DNA of 64,000 nucleotides, from contig NZ_JAJHIZ010000002.1 of assembly GCF_021538615.1 (NCBI RefSeq), forward strand, positions 496,001-560,000. Reading direction: 5' to 3'. The stretch is from Niabella agricola (GTDB taxonomy: Bacteria > Bacteroidota > Bacteroidia > Chitinophagales > Chitinophagaceae). A program made the translations under genes and the position numbers. Below, piece by piece: positions 50,834-60,859 of this stretch. Below the pieces are notes generated by a model that did no database searches, had not been told where the DNA came from, and was given only the letters and a program-made list of their open reading frames with translations. Within the stretch, counting starts at the first letter, position 1, and every line of letters begins with the position of its first letter.

Positions 50834-52366
50834 TTAAAAACTTTCGTATCCGGGCGTTTGTACCAGGAGCCGGTTGTTGGTTAAGGTATTCCGGTCTACC
50901 GGCCATAACAGTTTGTAAGCCTGGTCCGATGGGATATTGGTATTGGCAAAAACATACGGATCTCCCATTCGTCTCAGGTCATACCAGCGCTTTCCCTCGA
51001 AAATGAACTCGAGGTAGCGTTCGTTTAACAGGGCCTCCTTCGGATTGGCGTCAATTGGTTGGTTGGGAAAACCCAGTGTTGCTGCGTTATAATTGCTTCC
51101 ATATGCCCGGGACCGTACTGCGTTGATTTCGGCGGCAGGATTTTCACCTAACGCAATCTTGGCTTCGGCAAGCAGCAGCAGGAGGTCCGCATACCTGTAA
51201 ACCGGAAAGTCGTTTGTGAACTGACGTACGCCGGCGTTTTGTTCCCCCTGGTATTTATTGACAAAGGCACCGGCAATCCGGTAAACGCCGTTTACAAGGT
51301 TATAGGCACCCTGTATGCTAACCCATTTCCGGGAATCAAGGTCGCTGAATTTCCGGTACGCTGCAATTTTTACAGGAGCGCTTAACAGGCCGCCCCAGTT
51401 ATCGGTTGTTACGTTAAATTTCCGGTTCCCAACGGAGTCGTAAAAATTGGCAATCAGCCCGGACTGGGGAAAAAACGGGTTTGCAAAGGGCAGCTGCGCT
51501 TCGTCCAGCTTGTATTTCAGCGCAAATAGTATTTCATTATTGCCCTTGTTAGCCGGTGAAAATACACTGGCATAGTTGGGCTGTAATGCTAATTGCGGAG
51601 CATGTGTCTGGATGTCGGTAAGGGCTGTTTTTGCAATAGTAGCATCGGCTGCGCCGCCACCGCGATAACTGGTCCAGAGATAAACTTCGGATTTAAGCAT
51701 TAAGGTGGCGGTCTTTGACCAGAATCCCTTTTGGCTTTTAAACGTGTAATCATTACCAAAACTTGCAACGGAACTTTCAATATCCGATTTAATCTGCGTC
51801 ATTACCGAGTCCTCTGGTGCAGCAGCTTTTGCTAATTCAGAAATGTCGATATTCAGCGTTGGGGTTGTTTGCAAAACGGTCTTCCCCCAGCTACGTAATA
51901 GATGGAAGTAGTAGTAGGCCCTCATGCCATAGGCGATGCCCAGGTAATAGTTTTTGGTGCCGGCATCCATTAACGGTACCGTGTTGATCTTATTGATCAG
52001 CAGATTGATTTGATTGATATTGAAATAAAAGTTGGCGTAGTTGGCCACGCCGGCGTTGTCCTGGTTGAGGTTGTTGGTCCACATACGTTCCAGGCCGGCG
52101 GTAGACTCCCCGGTAAAAGCAGAGCTGGATCCGGGGTCTGTTCCAAAAATATCGGCTCTCATTTCTCCCAGTAAGATAAGCTGGTAATTGCTGCTCCTGA
52201 GTGCAATATGCATTCCGGTAACAAATACATCGACCTGATCCGGGGATTTCCAGAAACTGGCATCGCTGTAAGTACTAACCGGGGTGAGATCTAATTTTTT
52301 ATTACAAGCTGTGAAGAACAACAAAAACATGCAATAACATGTGATGCCAATAAAATATTTTTTCAT
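50834..52366 (-). CDS. SusD/RagB-type outer-membrane lipoprotein
   Basis: A 510-residue surface lipoprotein that binds oligosaccharide or peptide and lids the SusC channel. Lipobox in LLFFTACNKKLD; SusD N-terminal TPR-like part (DVFVTGMHIALRSSNY, YYLGIAYGMRAYYYFHLLRSWG); C-terminal RagB part with EALLNERYLEFIFEGKRWYDLRRMG. Full family length. It lies 27 bp behind SusC in one operon. Confidence 0.95.
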   Translation of the reverse strand: MKKYFIGITCYCMFLLFFTACNKKLDLTPVSTYSDASFWKSPDQVDVFVTGMHIALRSSNYQLILLGEMRADIFGTDPGSSSAFTGESTAGLERMWTNNLNQDNAGVANYANFYFNINQINLLINKINTVPLMDAGTKNYYLGIAYGMRAYYYFHLLRSWGKTVLQTTPTLNIDISELAKAAAPEDSVMTQIKSDIESSVASFGNDYTFKSQKGFWSKTATLMLKSEVYLWTSYRGGGAADATIAKTALTDIQTHAPQLALQPNYASVFSPANKGNNEILFALKYKLDEAQLPFANPFFPQSGLIANFYDSVGNRKFNVTTDNWGGLLSAPVKIAAYRKFSDLDSRKWVSIQGAYNLVNGVYRIAGAFVNKYQGEQNAGVRQFTNDFPVYRYADLLLLLAEAKIALGENPAAEINAVRSRAYGSNYNAATLGFPNQPIDANPKEALLNERYLEFIFEGKRWYDLRRMGDPYVFANTNIPSDQAYKLLWPVDRNTLTNNRLLVQTPGYESF

Positions 52367-52393
52367 AATAGATGATTTTAGCTATTGCTGAGT

Positions 52394-55300
52394 TTAAAGC
52401 GTTAATTGAATGCCCAGGACGTATGATTTGGGAGTAGGGTAGGTACCCGTATAAATCCCTGTGATGGTATTGGTGCCTGGTGTTACGGGGGGCTCGGGTG
52501 TGGGACCGCTGAACTTGGTAAAATAGGCAAGATTGCTTCCTGTTACGTATATCCTTGCTGCTGTAAAAAATTTTGTCCTGGAAACAATGGATTGGCCTAG
52601 GTTGTAGGCAAGGGTCACTTCACGTAAGGCCAGGTAGTCGCCGCTTTCATAAAACCGGGAATTGTTGCTATTCAGGGCAACAGCGGCATTATTGCTCCGG
52701 GTGTAGTTTTTTTTGCCCAGCGGGGCAGCCACCTGGTCGGCATAATATACTTTGGGAATATCGGTATCGGTGTTTGTTGGCGACCATGCCTGTTTTTGGA
52801 GGTCAAAATAATTGAAGGTGCCCTGGTAGTTGCCCAGTGTTCTTGCAACAAGATCGTTATAAATGGTATGGCCGAGTGCATATTCAAAGCGACCGTATAA
52901 GGAGATGCCTTTATAGCCGGCAGAAGCCCAGAAGCCGCCCGTCCATTTTGGATAGATATTGCCCACGCGTACCTGGTCTCTGGAGTCAATTGTATCATTC
53001 CGGTCGACATCCAGCCAGTTGACATCACCCGGAGTAATCTTTCCACTTCCATAGGTGGATCCGGGCCCGCTGATGTTGGCAATAATATCGATCCGGTTAT
53101 TGGCAATCTGCCGGATCTCCTCATCGTTTTTAAAGATCGATACCTGTTTATACGCATAAATATCTCCCAGGGTACCTCCTTCCTGAAGGCCGCCAACCCA
53201 GATCACCCGTTGCGTATTGGGGTCGTATACCTGTAACCCGCCCTGCCGGTTGTTTTGATTTCCGTTATACGGTAATTTTTTGATCTTGTTCTGTACATAG
53301 GAGGCATTGCTGCCCACATCTATTTTCAAGCTATTGTCTTTGTTAACCAGGTTGGCGGTAACGGAGAGCTCGTATCCTTTATTTTGAAACACACCGAGAT
53401 TGGTTCTGAAGCTACTGAAACCGGTATAGGTGGGAAGTTGTAACTGGGTGAGCAGATCGCTGGTGTTGCGTATATAATAATCGAATAAGATGTTGATCTT
53501 GTTCCGGAATAAGCCCAGATCCAGTCCTGCGTCAGCCGTTGTACTTTTTTCCCACCGCAGGTTGCTGTTGACCAGGCCGGTATAAGAGAATCCGGAAGCA
53601 CCGTTATAAAGACCTTGCGAACTATAGCTGCCCTGCACCTCATACCGGCCTAAACCTGCCACGTTCCCGTTTACGCCATAGCTAAAGCGGGGTTTAATGA
53701 TTGAAACGATGTCTGACAGGCCGCTGTTTTTGAAGAAGGGTTCATGATGCAGATTCCAGCCGGCAGACATACCTGGAAAAAAGCCAAACTGATGGCCTTC
53801 TGCTAAACTGGAAACGCCATCCTGACGGAATACCAATTGCAATAAATACCGGTTATTGAAATCATAGTTGAGCCGGCCAAAAGCGGAAAGAATACGGTAT
53901 TCCGATCTTGTGGAGTAATTAGCACCCGCAGCAAAAGCCGTAGCTGCATTAACCGTATAAATATCGTCGGTAGGCGACTTGGTCCCCGAAACCTGCATAT
54001 CGAAGTTCCGGATACCATAGTATTCCACACCCAGCATGGGGTTAATTGAGTGGTTGCCAATCTGTTTGGTATAATTTAAAATGGCATTGTATTGCTGCTG
54101 GAAGAACCTGGAGTAAGCGGCGTAGGATGGCCGGGTGGTACTACTGTAAGTAGGTACGGGCTGGAAGATATTGGTGTATAGCTGGGTGGCTTTTGTGAAT
54201 CCTTCCGATAAGGATTGATAGAGGTATCCGGCTCCCGTAGCCTGGAGATATAAGCCCCGGGTAATGTCCCATTTTACGGCCGCATTGGCGGTAACCCTTG
54301 TAACCTCATTGTTCCTGATATTTTTGTCCAGCCAGTAAAGAGGGTTGCCGTCTGAAATGGAGTTGCCAGGATTGGGCATTGTTTTGGCGCTGTCTATCCA
54401 GGGGTTGAATGTGGGCCAGATGGCCATGCTCCGGTATAGTGTATTCACATCTCCTCCGATGGTGCCATATTGGGAGGAAGTGGAAATGGTGGTTCCGGTA
54501 GTTATCTCCAGGTTGGGCTTTATTTTATAAGAGCCATTCAGATCCAGTGCATAGCGCTTATAGTCCGATCCTATAATGATGCCTTTTTCCTTATAATAAT
54601 CAAAGCTTGCAAAATATTTGCCCCGGTCATTACCGCCAACTACATTAATATAATGGTCGTGGGTTTGTGTATTCCGGAATACGATGTCTTCAATTTCACC
54701 GGAATGGTCTTTAAAAATTATGGTGCCACCATATGGATCCCCTACGGTGTCCCATCCCATATTCAGTAAATAAGCCGTGGCTGAATTATAGGGCCGGATA
54801 TCAAAAGATGATAAGTTGGCGCTGTCGGTAAAGAGGCCGTAGCCCCGGCCCTGGTTAACTTCTGTAAGTTTTCTGCCGGAATTTAGATTGCCCGTCCGGT
54901 TGTAGTAGATATAATCTTTGGCATTCATGTAATGATACAGGTCCCTTCTTTTATTGTAGCCCGCTGTGTATTTATAGGTGATTTCGGCTTTGCCGTTCTT
55001 TCCCTGTTTGGTAGTAATAAGGACAACGCCATTATTCGCTCTGGCACCATAAATGGCCGTTGCTGCAGCATCTTTTAAAAGTTCGATCGATTCGATATTC
55101 TGAGCCGGAATATCGTTGTAGTCCCTGATTACGCCGTCCACAACAACGAGCGGACTTCCGGGGCTGTTAATGGATGCACCTCCTCTCAGCATGATCATAG
55201 GAGTGGCGCCCGGTTGCCCGGTTGAGTTGACCACCTGTACACCGGGAATGGTTCCCTGGAGCGCATTGGCAACATTTGAGCGGGGGGCGTTTTGCAACAC

Positions 55301-55690
55301 TTTGTTATCCAGCTTGGATATGGCGCTTGTTACATTGCGCCTGTTTTGTGTGCCGTAACCCACCACCACTACTTCTTCCAGTTTTGAACTGCTAGCCTTC
55401 AGGTAAATGGTTGGCATGGTTTCACGGAGCACCTTCCACTCCTCGGTGTCGTAACCGGTATAAGAGACCTCCAGGACCTGGTCAGCTATGGCATGAATCT
55501 GAAATTTCCCGTTTTCATCACTAACGGCTGTTGTCGTGCTGCCTTTTAGATGAATGGTGGCACCTTGCAACGGACTGGAAGTAGCTTGATCCAGAACCGT
55601 TCCTTTAATAGGGGCGTTTTGTGCCATTACCCCGGAAGTGGCAATAGCCAGCAAAAACAAAAATCCCGTTTTTAAGTAAGCTTTTAGCAT
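52394..55690 (-). CDS. SusC/RagA TonB-dependent outer-membrane transporter
   Basis: A 1098-residue transporter taking the ligand delivered by SusD across the outer membrane. Signal peptide (GFLFLLAIATSGVMA), CarboxypepD_reg-like domain (about 25-100), the SusC signature EEVVVVGYGTQNRRNVTSAIS region as TonB box, plug (VANALQGTIPGVQV, MIMLRGGASIN, AIYGARANNGVVLITTKQG) and a 22-strand barrel. No N-terminal STN domain, so no direct anti-sigma coupling is expected; control is probably by the FadR-type regulator. Promoter/operator at 55718-55739. Confidence 0.96.
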   Translation of the reverse strand: MLKAYLKTGFLFLLAIATSGVMAQNAPIKGTVLDQATSSPLQGATIHLKGSTTTAVSDENGKFQIHAIADQVLEVSYTGYDTEEWKVLRETMPTIYLKASSSKLEEVVVVGYGTQNRRNVTSAISKLDNKVLQNAPRSNVANALQGTIPGVQVVNSTGQPGATPMIMLRGGASINSPGSPLVVVDGVIRDYNDIPAQNIESIELLKDAAATAIYGARANNGVVLITTKQGKNGKAEITYKYTAGYNKRRDLYHYMNAKDYIYYNRTGNLNSGRKLTEVNQGRGYGLFTDSANLSSFDIRPYNSATAYLLNMGWDTVGDPYGGTIIFKDHSGEIEDIVFRNTQTHDHYINVVGGNDRGKYFASFDYYKEKGIIIGSDYKRYALDLNGSYKIKPNLEITTGTTISTSSQYGTIGGDVNTLYRSMAIWPTFNPWIDSAKTMPNPGNSISDGNPLYWLDKNIRNNEVTRVTANAAVKWDITRGLYLQATGAGYLYQSLSEGFTKATQLYTNIFQPVPTYSSTTRPSYAAYSRFFQQQYNAILNYTKQIGNHSINPMLGVEYYGIRNFDMQVSGTKSPTDDIYTVNAATAFAAGANYSTRSEYRILSAFGRLNYDFNNRYLLQLVFRQDGVSSLAEGHQFGFFPGMSAGWNLHHEPFFKNSGLSDIVSIIKPRFSYGVNGNVAGLGRYEVQGSYSSQGLYNGASGFSYTGLVNSNLRWEKSTTADAGLDLGLFRNKINILFDYYIRNTSDLLTQLQLPTYTGFSSFRTNLGVFQNKGYELSVTANLVNKDNSLKIDVGSNASYVQNKIKKLPYNGNQNNRQGGLQVYDPNTQRVIWVGGLQEGGTLGDIYAYKQVSIFKNDEEIRQIANNRIDIIANISGPGSTYGSGKITPGDVNWLDVDRNDTIDSRDQVRVGNIYPKWTGGFWASAGYKGISLYGRFEYALGHTIYNDLVARTLGNYQGTFNYFDLQKQAWSPTNTDTDIPKVYYADQVAAPLGKKNYTRSNNAAVALNSNNSRFYESGDYLALREVTLAYNLGQSIVSRTKFFTAARIYVTGSNLAYFTKFSGPTPEPPVTPGTNTITGIYTGTYPTPKSYVLGIQLTL

Positions 55691-55717
55691 AATCGTTCAT
55701 TTTCTCTTTGGTATTAA

Positions 55718-55739
55718 TATGTATGACATAGTAAATGTA
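55718..55739 (-). promoter_or_regulatory. SusC promoter with candidate GntR operator
   Basis: Minus-strand -7 box TACATTTA (7/8) at 55739-55732, and palindrome TATGTATGACATA at 55718-55730 overlapping the predicted start point. The GTnnnAC core fits FadR-type operators, and the position fits repression. Confidence 0.6.
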
Positions 55740-56078
55740 AATATTTTTTAAATACCGTTATATTTTAGTCCGATTTTTTTTGGCCGGAGCGGATATTGCC
55801 GGTTGCTGATGCTCTTTCTAAAAAGCTGTTGGGTTTTTAGGCGGTTGTATGCTTTTGGCAGGGGAAGATGGCGATTGTTGCTGGTTTTTGCTGTAATGCA
55901 GTAAGGGTCTATGTTTTGACCTGTTTATCTTGTTGTGGAAAGGGTTGGGAAAGGCCTGTTTTCAAAAAAGTAAGGAGGTGTTCGTTTCCTGGAGGTGTGG
56001 TCGGGGTGCCGGGTATTGCGTGTTTTATAAAGTGTTTTTAAGGCTGAAAATTTATTTGGATGGAAAAACGGGGTTGTT

Positions 56079-56105
56079 TATATTTGTTTAAATATGTAAT
56101 ACATA
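56079..56105 (+). promoter_or_regulatory. Aldolase-operon promoter with candidate GntR operator
   Basis: Perfect -7 box TATATTTG at 56079-56086, and perfect palindrome TATGTAATACATA at 56093-56105 immediately after the predicted start point. The same sequence type and same position as at the SusC promoter. The G/T-rich 55750-56070 stretch between them shows no gene. Confidence 0.65.
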
Positions 56106-56210
56106 AAAGTGGTTTAGCGATGCCTTGCCAGGTGGTACCGGCACATGGCCTTCACCGGGCAACCAGGTTGTTCGATTTGGAAAATAAAAACAAACAGTTC
56201 TTATATAACG

Positions 56211-57122
56211 ATGAAAGAAATATTTAAAGGTTTATGGTCGGCCATGTTTACACCGACTGATGAAGCAGGTTTGCCGCAAATGGAACAATTGGAGAAGCTG
56301 GTTCATTTATTAATTGCTCAGGGCCAGGATGGCTTGTATGTGTTGGGTTCCACCGGGCAGGGGGTCTTGTTCACCGAGGCGCAACGAAAAATGGTATTGG
56401 AAATGGTCATAAAAACAGCAGGGGGGCGTGTGCCGGTAATGGTGCAGGTGGGCGCACTTACTACTGCGGAATCCATAAGACTTGCCGTACATGCAGCGGA
56501 ATGCGGAGCCGATGCTATATCATCGGTTGCTCCTATTTATTTTTCCGGTTCGGTTGCGAATGCCTTGCAGCATTACCGGAAGATTGCAGAAGCCACAGAT
56601 CTGCCTTTCTTTCCCTATCAGCTTGGTAACAATACCATGGGGGATATACCCAGTTTTATTGAACAACTGCTGCAGATTCCTAATGTAGCTGGTATGAAGC
56701 TCACCACGGGACAGCTTATGGAAATAAGCGCCATTCACCTGCAGGCAGGCGACCGGTTACAACTGTTTAGCGGTGCCGATGAACTGATGTGTCATGCCAG
56801 CCTTTGTGGTGCAAACGGAGCAATCGGATCTTTTTATAATTTATGGGGTGTAGCTTGCAAGAGAGTATTGGAAGCATTTAAAGAAGGCGATTTTGGACGG
56901 GCTAAAAATTTCATGCTTGAATTTCAGAAGACGATCCTGTATGTATTGCCCAATATCTGGACTTTTTTCAGAAAAGCAATGCAATTGAAATACGGGATTG
57001 ATATCGGCCCCACCAAGGCTCCGCTGGGTCTAAACCAGGAAGAATGGTCGGATGCGGAAGTGCTTGCTTTATCAGACAAAATTGAGGCAGCCGCCGGTAT
57101 AACGAATACGGGCAGCCAATAG
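56211..57122 (+). CDS. DHDPS/N-acetylneuraminate-lyase superfamily aldolase
   Basis: A 303-residue class I aldolase-fold enzyme acting on a 2-oxo acid substrate. The Schiff-base lysine is Lys163 in AGMKLTTG, the proton-relay tyrosine is Tyr136 in FFPYQL, and the phosphate/carboxylate loop is LGSTGQG (GST instead of the GTTGE of true DapA). The GST form and the operon context suggest a catabolic lyase or deaminase rather than lysine synthesis. ATG 56211 is chosen over 56145 because homologues start at KGLWSAMFTP. First gene of the plus-strand operon under 56079-56105. Confidence 0.88.
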   Translation: MKEIFKGLWSAMFTPTDEAGLPQMEQLEKLVHLLIAQGQDGLYVLGSTGQGVLFTEAQRKMVLEMVIKTAGGRVPVMVQVGALTTAESIRLAVHAAECGADAISSVAPIYFSGSVANALQHYRKIAEATDLPFFPYQLGNNTMGDIPSFIEQLLQIPNVAGMKLTTGQLMEISAIHLQAGDRLQLFSGADELMCHASLCGANGAIGSFYNLWGVACKRVLEAFKEGDFGRAKNFMLEFQKTILYVLPNIWTFFRKAMQLKYGIDIGPTKAPLGLNQEEWSDAEVLALSDKIEAAAGITNTGSQ

Positions 57123-57187
57123 CCGTATTGTACAGGCTCCTCGTATACCGTAATTTTTATTATATTAACTTCTATCAAACTTGCCTT

Positions 57188-58357
57188 ATGTTGTACCTTC
57201 TATTCAATTCATTTAAAAGCCGGTTGTTTATCCAACCGGTAACCGGTGTACTGTTGATATGCGCGCTGTGGAGTGCCTCCTGCTCCGTAAACCGGAATAG
57301 CTCCCATGTTTCTCCGTTGCGCCAAGTGGTGCTGAAACTGGCGCCCGGACCGGATAACCCCCGTAACAGCGAGGGCTCATTCGTAACGTTGAAAGATGGC
57401 CGTATCCTGTTTGTCTATTCCCGGTATACCGGTGATAATTCCGGTGATCATGCGCCTGCTTACCTGGCGGGCCGGTATTCGTCTGACGGTGGCAAAACCT
57501 GGTCAGACAAGGATGAAGTGATCGTAACACAGGAGGGCAATATGAATGTGATGTCGGTTTCTTTACTACGGTTGCAAAACGGAACCATTGCCCTGTTTTA
57601 TCTCAGGAAGAATTCGACGGTAGACTGTATTCCCGTGGTGCGCTTTTCCACGGATGAAGCAAGGTCCTGGACGGAACCCATTGATTGTATTACGGATCAG
57701 AAAGGCTACTTCGTGCTGAATAACGACCGGGTGATCCAGCTGAAGGATGGCCGGCTGATGATGGCCGTAGCCCGGCATTCCCATCCTGCGGATGCAAAGT
57801 GGCAGGAATCCGGGGCATTATTTGCCTATTACTCCGATGATAACGGGAAAACCTGGGTGTCGGGAAAACAGGTAAATACTCCTAAAGGAATCATTACACA
57901 GGAACCTGGCCTGGTTGCGTTAAAAAACGGACAGGTTATGATGTATATCCGCGCCAGCGGCGGCACCCAGTATGTTTCCTATTCCCGTGACCGGGGCGTT
58001 ACCTGGAGCGAGGCGGTACCGTATCTTTTAAAATCGCCCCTTTCACCCGCCACCATTGAACGGATCCCTGCCACCGGCGATCTGCTGGCCGTATGGAATA
58101 ATAATGATGGTACGGATCCGGTGACCAAAGGCAAACGCACTCCCTTAACAGTGGCTGTTTCAAAAGACGAGGGAAAGTCGTGGCAGAAGATCACCAATAT
58201 TGAAACAGATACGGACGGATGGTATTGTTATATCGCGATCCATTTTTACAAAAAGTCCGTGCTGTTATCCTATTGTGCCGGCAGTCAGAAGGCACATACC
58301 CATTTGTCTGTCACGGATATTTCCCGTTTTAATTTGAGCGATCTCTATAAAAGATAG
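57188..58357 (+). CDS. Sialidase-fold (BNR repeat) lipoprotein
   Basis: A 389-residue six-bladed-propeller hydrolase-like protein. Signal with lipobox cysteine in LWSASCSV, then Asp-box repeats SSDGGKTW, STDEARSW, YSDDNGKTW, YSRDRGVTW and SKDEGKSW. The arginine triad is only partly clear (NPRNSEGSF near the start, MYIRASGG later), so true sialidase activity is uncertain; many Bacteroidota relatives are exo-sialidases or other surface glycoside hydrolases. ATG 57188 is chosen because it gives a proper signal peptide. Confidence 0.8.
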   Translation: MLYLLFNSFKSRLFIQPVTGVLLICALWSASCSVNRNSSHVSPLRQVVLKLAPGPDNPRNSEGSFVTLKDGRILFVYSRYTGDNSGDHAPAYLAGRYSSDGGKTWSDKDEVIVTQEGNMNVMSVSLLRLQNGTIALFYLRKNSTVDCIPVVRFSTDEARSWTEPIDCITDQKGYFVLNNDRVIQLKDGRLMMAVARHSHPADAKWQESGALFAYYSDDNGKTWVSGKQVNTPKGIITQEPGLVALKNGQVMMYIRASGGTQYVSYSRDRGVTWSEAVPYLLKSPLSPATIERIPATGDLLAVWNNNDGTDPVTKGKRTPLTVAVSKDEGKSWQKITNIETDTDGWYCYIAIHFYKKSVLLSYCAGSQKAHTHLSVTDISRFNLSDLYKR

Positions 58358-58360
58358 ATC

Positions 58361-59146
58361 ATGCAGAACCGGAGGCAATTTCTGGGAACAATTGGTTGGA
58401 CAGGTATGGCTGCCCTGAGCACCACCGGGTATCTTTTTGCCGGAACGGAAAGAACTTCTTTAAGTGATGCGGCGCTTATTGCAGCCATGTTCAAGCAACG
58501 GGATCCCGTAAAATGGCTGTTTACGGGGGATAGCATTACACAGGGAGCCAAACACACGCATGGCATGCGTGCTTATCCGGAGATTTTTGCCGAACGGGTA
58601 CGATGGGAAATGGGCCGCCCGCGAGACATGATGATCAACACTGCCGTTAGCGGGAATACGACTGCTGATGTTAAAAGCGATTTTGAATGGCGGGTAGGGC
58701 AGTATCATCCCCAGGTGGTCTTCTTCATGCTGGGAACAAATGATGCCGCCATACAAAAGGGAATTGCGCCAGATACTTTTAAGGCAAATATGACGGATCT
58801 TATAGAACGGGTACGGAAATTACATGCCATTCCGGTGCTCCTGAGTCCGAACCGGATTGTGGTATCAATGGCACAGGAGCGTGCGGCGCTGGGCGACTAT
58901 GTTGCCGTGCTGGGCGAACTGGCGGCTTCGCAATCGCTTGTTTATGCAGATGTGTGGACGGCATGGGACACGGAATTGCAGCGCAAATACAAGGGCCGGC
59001 AAAATGACCGCCTGCTCAACGATCCGCTGCATCCCAATGGTTATGGCCATCAGGAGATAGCAGGGCTGCTGTTCCGTACGCTTTCCGTATACAACCCGGA
59101 TATGCCAAGCTGTGGAGGACCTTATTATGAAAATAAATGCTGGTAA
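58361..59146 (+). CDS. SGNH/GDSL hydrolase
   Basis: A 261-residue esterase-type protein with a Tat-like start (NRRQFLGT) and signal region up to YLFAG. Block I GDSIT (nucleophile Ser), block II Gly in NTAVSGNTT, block III GTNDAA, and block V DPLHPNGYGH with catalytic Asp and His are all present. Probably a periplasmic deacetylase or esterase that trims the substrate. 3-bp gap after the sialidase-fold gene; its 3' end overlaps the AstE-like gene by 20 bp. Confidence 0.9.
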   Translation: MQNRRQFLGTIGWTGMAALSTTGYLFAGTERTSLSDAALIAAMFKQRDPVKWLFTGDSITQGAKHTHGMRAYPEIFAERVRWEMGRPRDMMINTAVSGNTTADVKSDFEWRVGQYHPQVVFFMLGTNDAAIQKGIAPDTFKANMTDLIERVRKLHAIPVLLSPNRIVVSMAQERAALGDYVAVLGELAASQSLVYADVWTAWDTELQRKYKGRQNDRLLNDPLHPNGYGHQEIAGLLFRTLSVYNPDMPSCGGPYYENKCW

Positions 59147-60038
59147 GCGGATGGAATTAAAAGGCAAAGAAGAGGGGCCGCATGTACTGATCATTGCCGG
59201 TGTGCATGGGGATGAGTATGAGCCGATGATCACCATCATGGAATTGCACAAAAGGCTGGTCAATGCGTTGAAAAAGGGACGGGTGACTTTAATTTGCTGT
59301 GCAAATGAAACGGCTTACCTCGCAGGCCAGCGAATGGGTGCCGATGGGTTGGACCTGGCAAGGATTTGTCCCGGAACGCCGGCCGGAACCGTTTCGCAAC
59401 AGGCTGCATTCGGGCTTTCTGAGCAGATCCGGAATTGCGATTACCTGGTGGACCTGCATACGGGTGGCGCTTTGTTTGATCTGTTCCCGTTAAGTGGTTA
59501 TATGCTCCATGCCGACCCGAAGGTGCTGCAGGTACAGCGGCAAATGGCAGCCGCTTTTAATTTGCCGCTGGTTTGGGGTACGGATGCTGCTCCAGACGGA
59601 AGAACCTTATCGGTTGCCAGGGATGCGGCCATTCCCGCGATCTATGTGGAATACGGAGGCGGTAACGTGGTTCAGGAACCGGTTATTGAAGCCTATACAG
59701 AAGGTTGTTTGGGTGTGCTGGATCATTTGAATATGCTGCGGGAGGAAGCAAGGGAAGAGCGTGCCTCTAAAGTGGTGTATACCGTGGAAGACGCCACTCC
59801 GGATGGAGGCTTTTTGCAGGGGAAAATGTTGTCTAGATTTGACGGGGTCTTTTTGCCAAAAGTGCAGCCGGGCAGCATGATAAAGAAAGGCGATATATGG
59901 GGTGTTATTTACGATCCGCTGTTCCGGCGCCAATGGACAGTGGAGGCTGATTGTGCAGGACTGGTACTGTTTGTGCGCAGGCATCCCCGAGTATACCCGG
60001 GGGATTCCCTGGGGGGAATTTTACTGCTTGATAAATAA
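59127..60038 (+). CDS. AstE/AspA-type zinc deacylase
   Basis: A 303-residue M14-like metallo-deacylase that removes an acyl group from an N-acyl amino acid or similar. Zinc ligands are in GVHGDEYEP (His, Glu) and VDLHTGG (His); the catalytic glutamate is in IYVEYGGG. The C-terminal beta domain (LQGKMLSRFDGVFLPKVQPGSMIKKG) resembles the biotinyl-like hammerhead of these enzymes. ATG 59127 is used; it overlaps the preceding gene, showing tight coupling. Confidence 0.88.
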   Translation: MKINAGKRMELKGKEEGPHVLIIAGVHGDEYEPMITIMELHKRLVNALKKGRVTLICCANETAYLAGQRMGADGLDLARICPGTPAGTVSQQAAFGLSEQIRNCDYLVDLHTGGALFDLFPLSGYMLHADPKVLQVQRQMAAAFNLPLVWGTDAAPDGRTLSVARDAAIPAIYVEYGGGNVVQEPVIEAYTEGCLGVLDHLNMLREEAREERASKVVYTVEDATPDGGFLQGKMLSRFDGVFLPKVQPGSMIKKGDIWGVIYDPLFRRQWTVEADCAGLVLFVRRHPRVYPGDSLGGILLLDK

Positions 60039-60043
60039 AAACA

Positions 60044-60859
60044 ATGGAAGAGAAAAAAGATGTTGTTTTAATTACAGGAGCCGCCGGCGGCATCGGGCGG
60101 GCGGTCGCAAAAGTATTTGCAGGAAAGGGATTTGCTGTAGCGATGACGGATGTAGATGCAAGCGGCCTGCGGGAAACAGAAATGCAGGTAGCATCCCTTA
60201 CAAAAGAATACATGAGCCTGGCGGGTGATCTGCAGCAGATTGAATTTTTAGAGCAATTGGTGGATGCCTGCCTGGCCCGTTGGAGCCGGATGGATGTACT
60301 GGTCAATAATGCCGTGTGGCGTTCGGTGGAAACCTTAACGACGATTTCGGTTGAAGACTGGGAGAAAACCTTGCGGATCAATCTCACCGCGCCGGCGTTC
60401 CTGTCGAGGATTGCCGCCAGCCGGCTTATAGAACGGAATTTGACCTGTGTAATCGTAAATATTTCCAGTATCATGTCGGCATTGGCGGGGGGGTATGCAC
60501 CGGCCTATACGGTTTGCAAAGGAGCGATTGAAAGCCTTACGTATGAGTTAGCCGTTTTGTACGGACCAAAGGGATTCAGGGCTGTAGCGGTAAGGCCGGG
60601 TAATGTAGCTACCGTATTAAGCAACGGTTATGAAAACGAAGCACAACAAAATATCAGTGCGCAAATGATATCGGAAATTAACGGAAGAACGCCCTTGAAC
60701 AGGGCTGCAGATCCGGAGGAGATAGCGGCTGCGGTTTTTTGGGTGTCTTCCTCCGAAGCCGCATTTGTTACCGGAACTTGTATTACGGTAGACGGTGGTT
60801 TATCGCATAATTTCAACGCTTATTTTATAAAGCAACAATTAAAGGCAAAAGAATTTTGA
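60044..60859 (+). CDS. Short-chain dehydrogenase/reductase
   Basis: A 271-residue classical SDR. NAD(P)-binding GAAGGIGRAV, LVNNAVW, catalytic Ser in VNISSIMSA and YTVCKGA (Tyr-x-x-x-Lys) are all present; DVDA at the end of beta2 suggests NAD preference. It probably oxidises a hydroxy group of the substrate or a product. 5-bp gap after the deacylase gene. Confidence 0.92.
   Translation: MEEKKDVVLITGAAGGIGRAVAKVFAGKGFAVAMTDVDASGLRETEMQVASLTKEYMSLAGDLQQIEFLEQLVDACLARWSRMDVLVNNAVWRSVETLTTISVEDWEKTLRINLTAPAFLSRIAASRLIERNLTCVIVNISSIMSALAGGYAPAYTVCKGAIESLTYELAVLYGPKGFRAVAVRPGNVATVLSNGYENEAQQNISAQMISEINGRTPLNRAADPEEIAAAVFWVSSSEAAFVTGTCITVDGGLSHNFNAYFIKQQLKAKEF

Noticed and set aside
52672..53196. 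174-codon frame inside the SusC gene and similar long frames inside the ATPase genes
   Set aside because: Overlapping-frame shadows of strongly conserved genes; no independent family.
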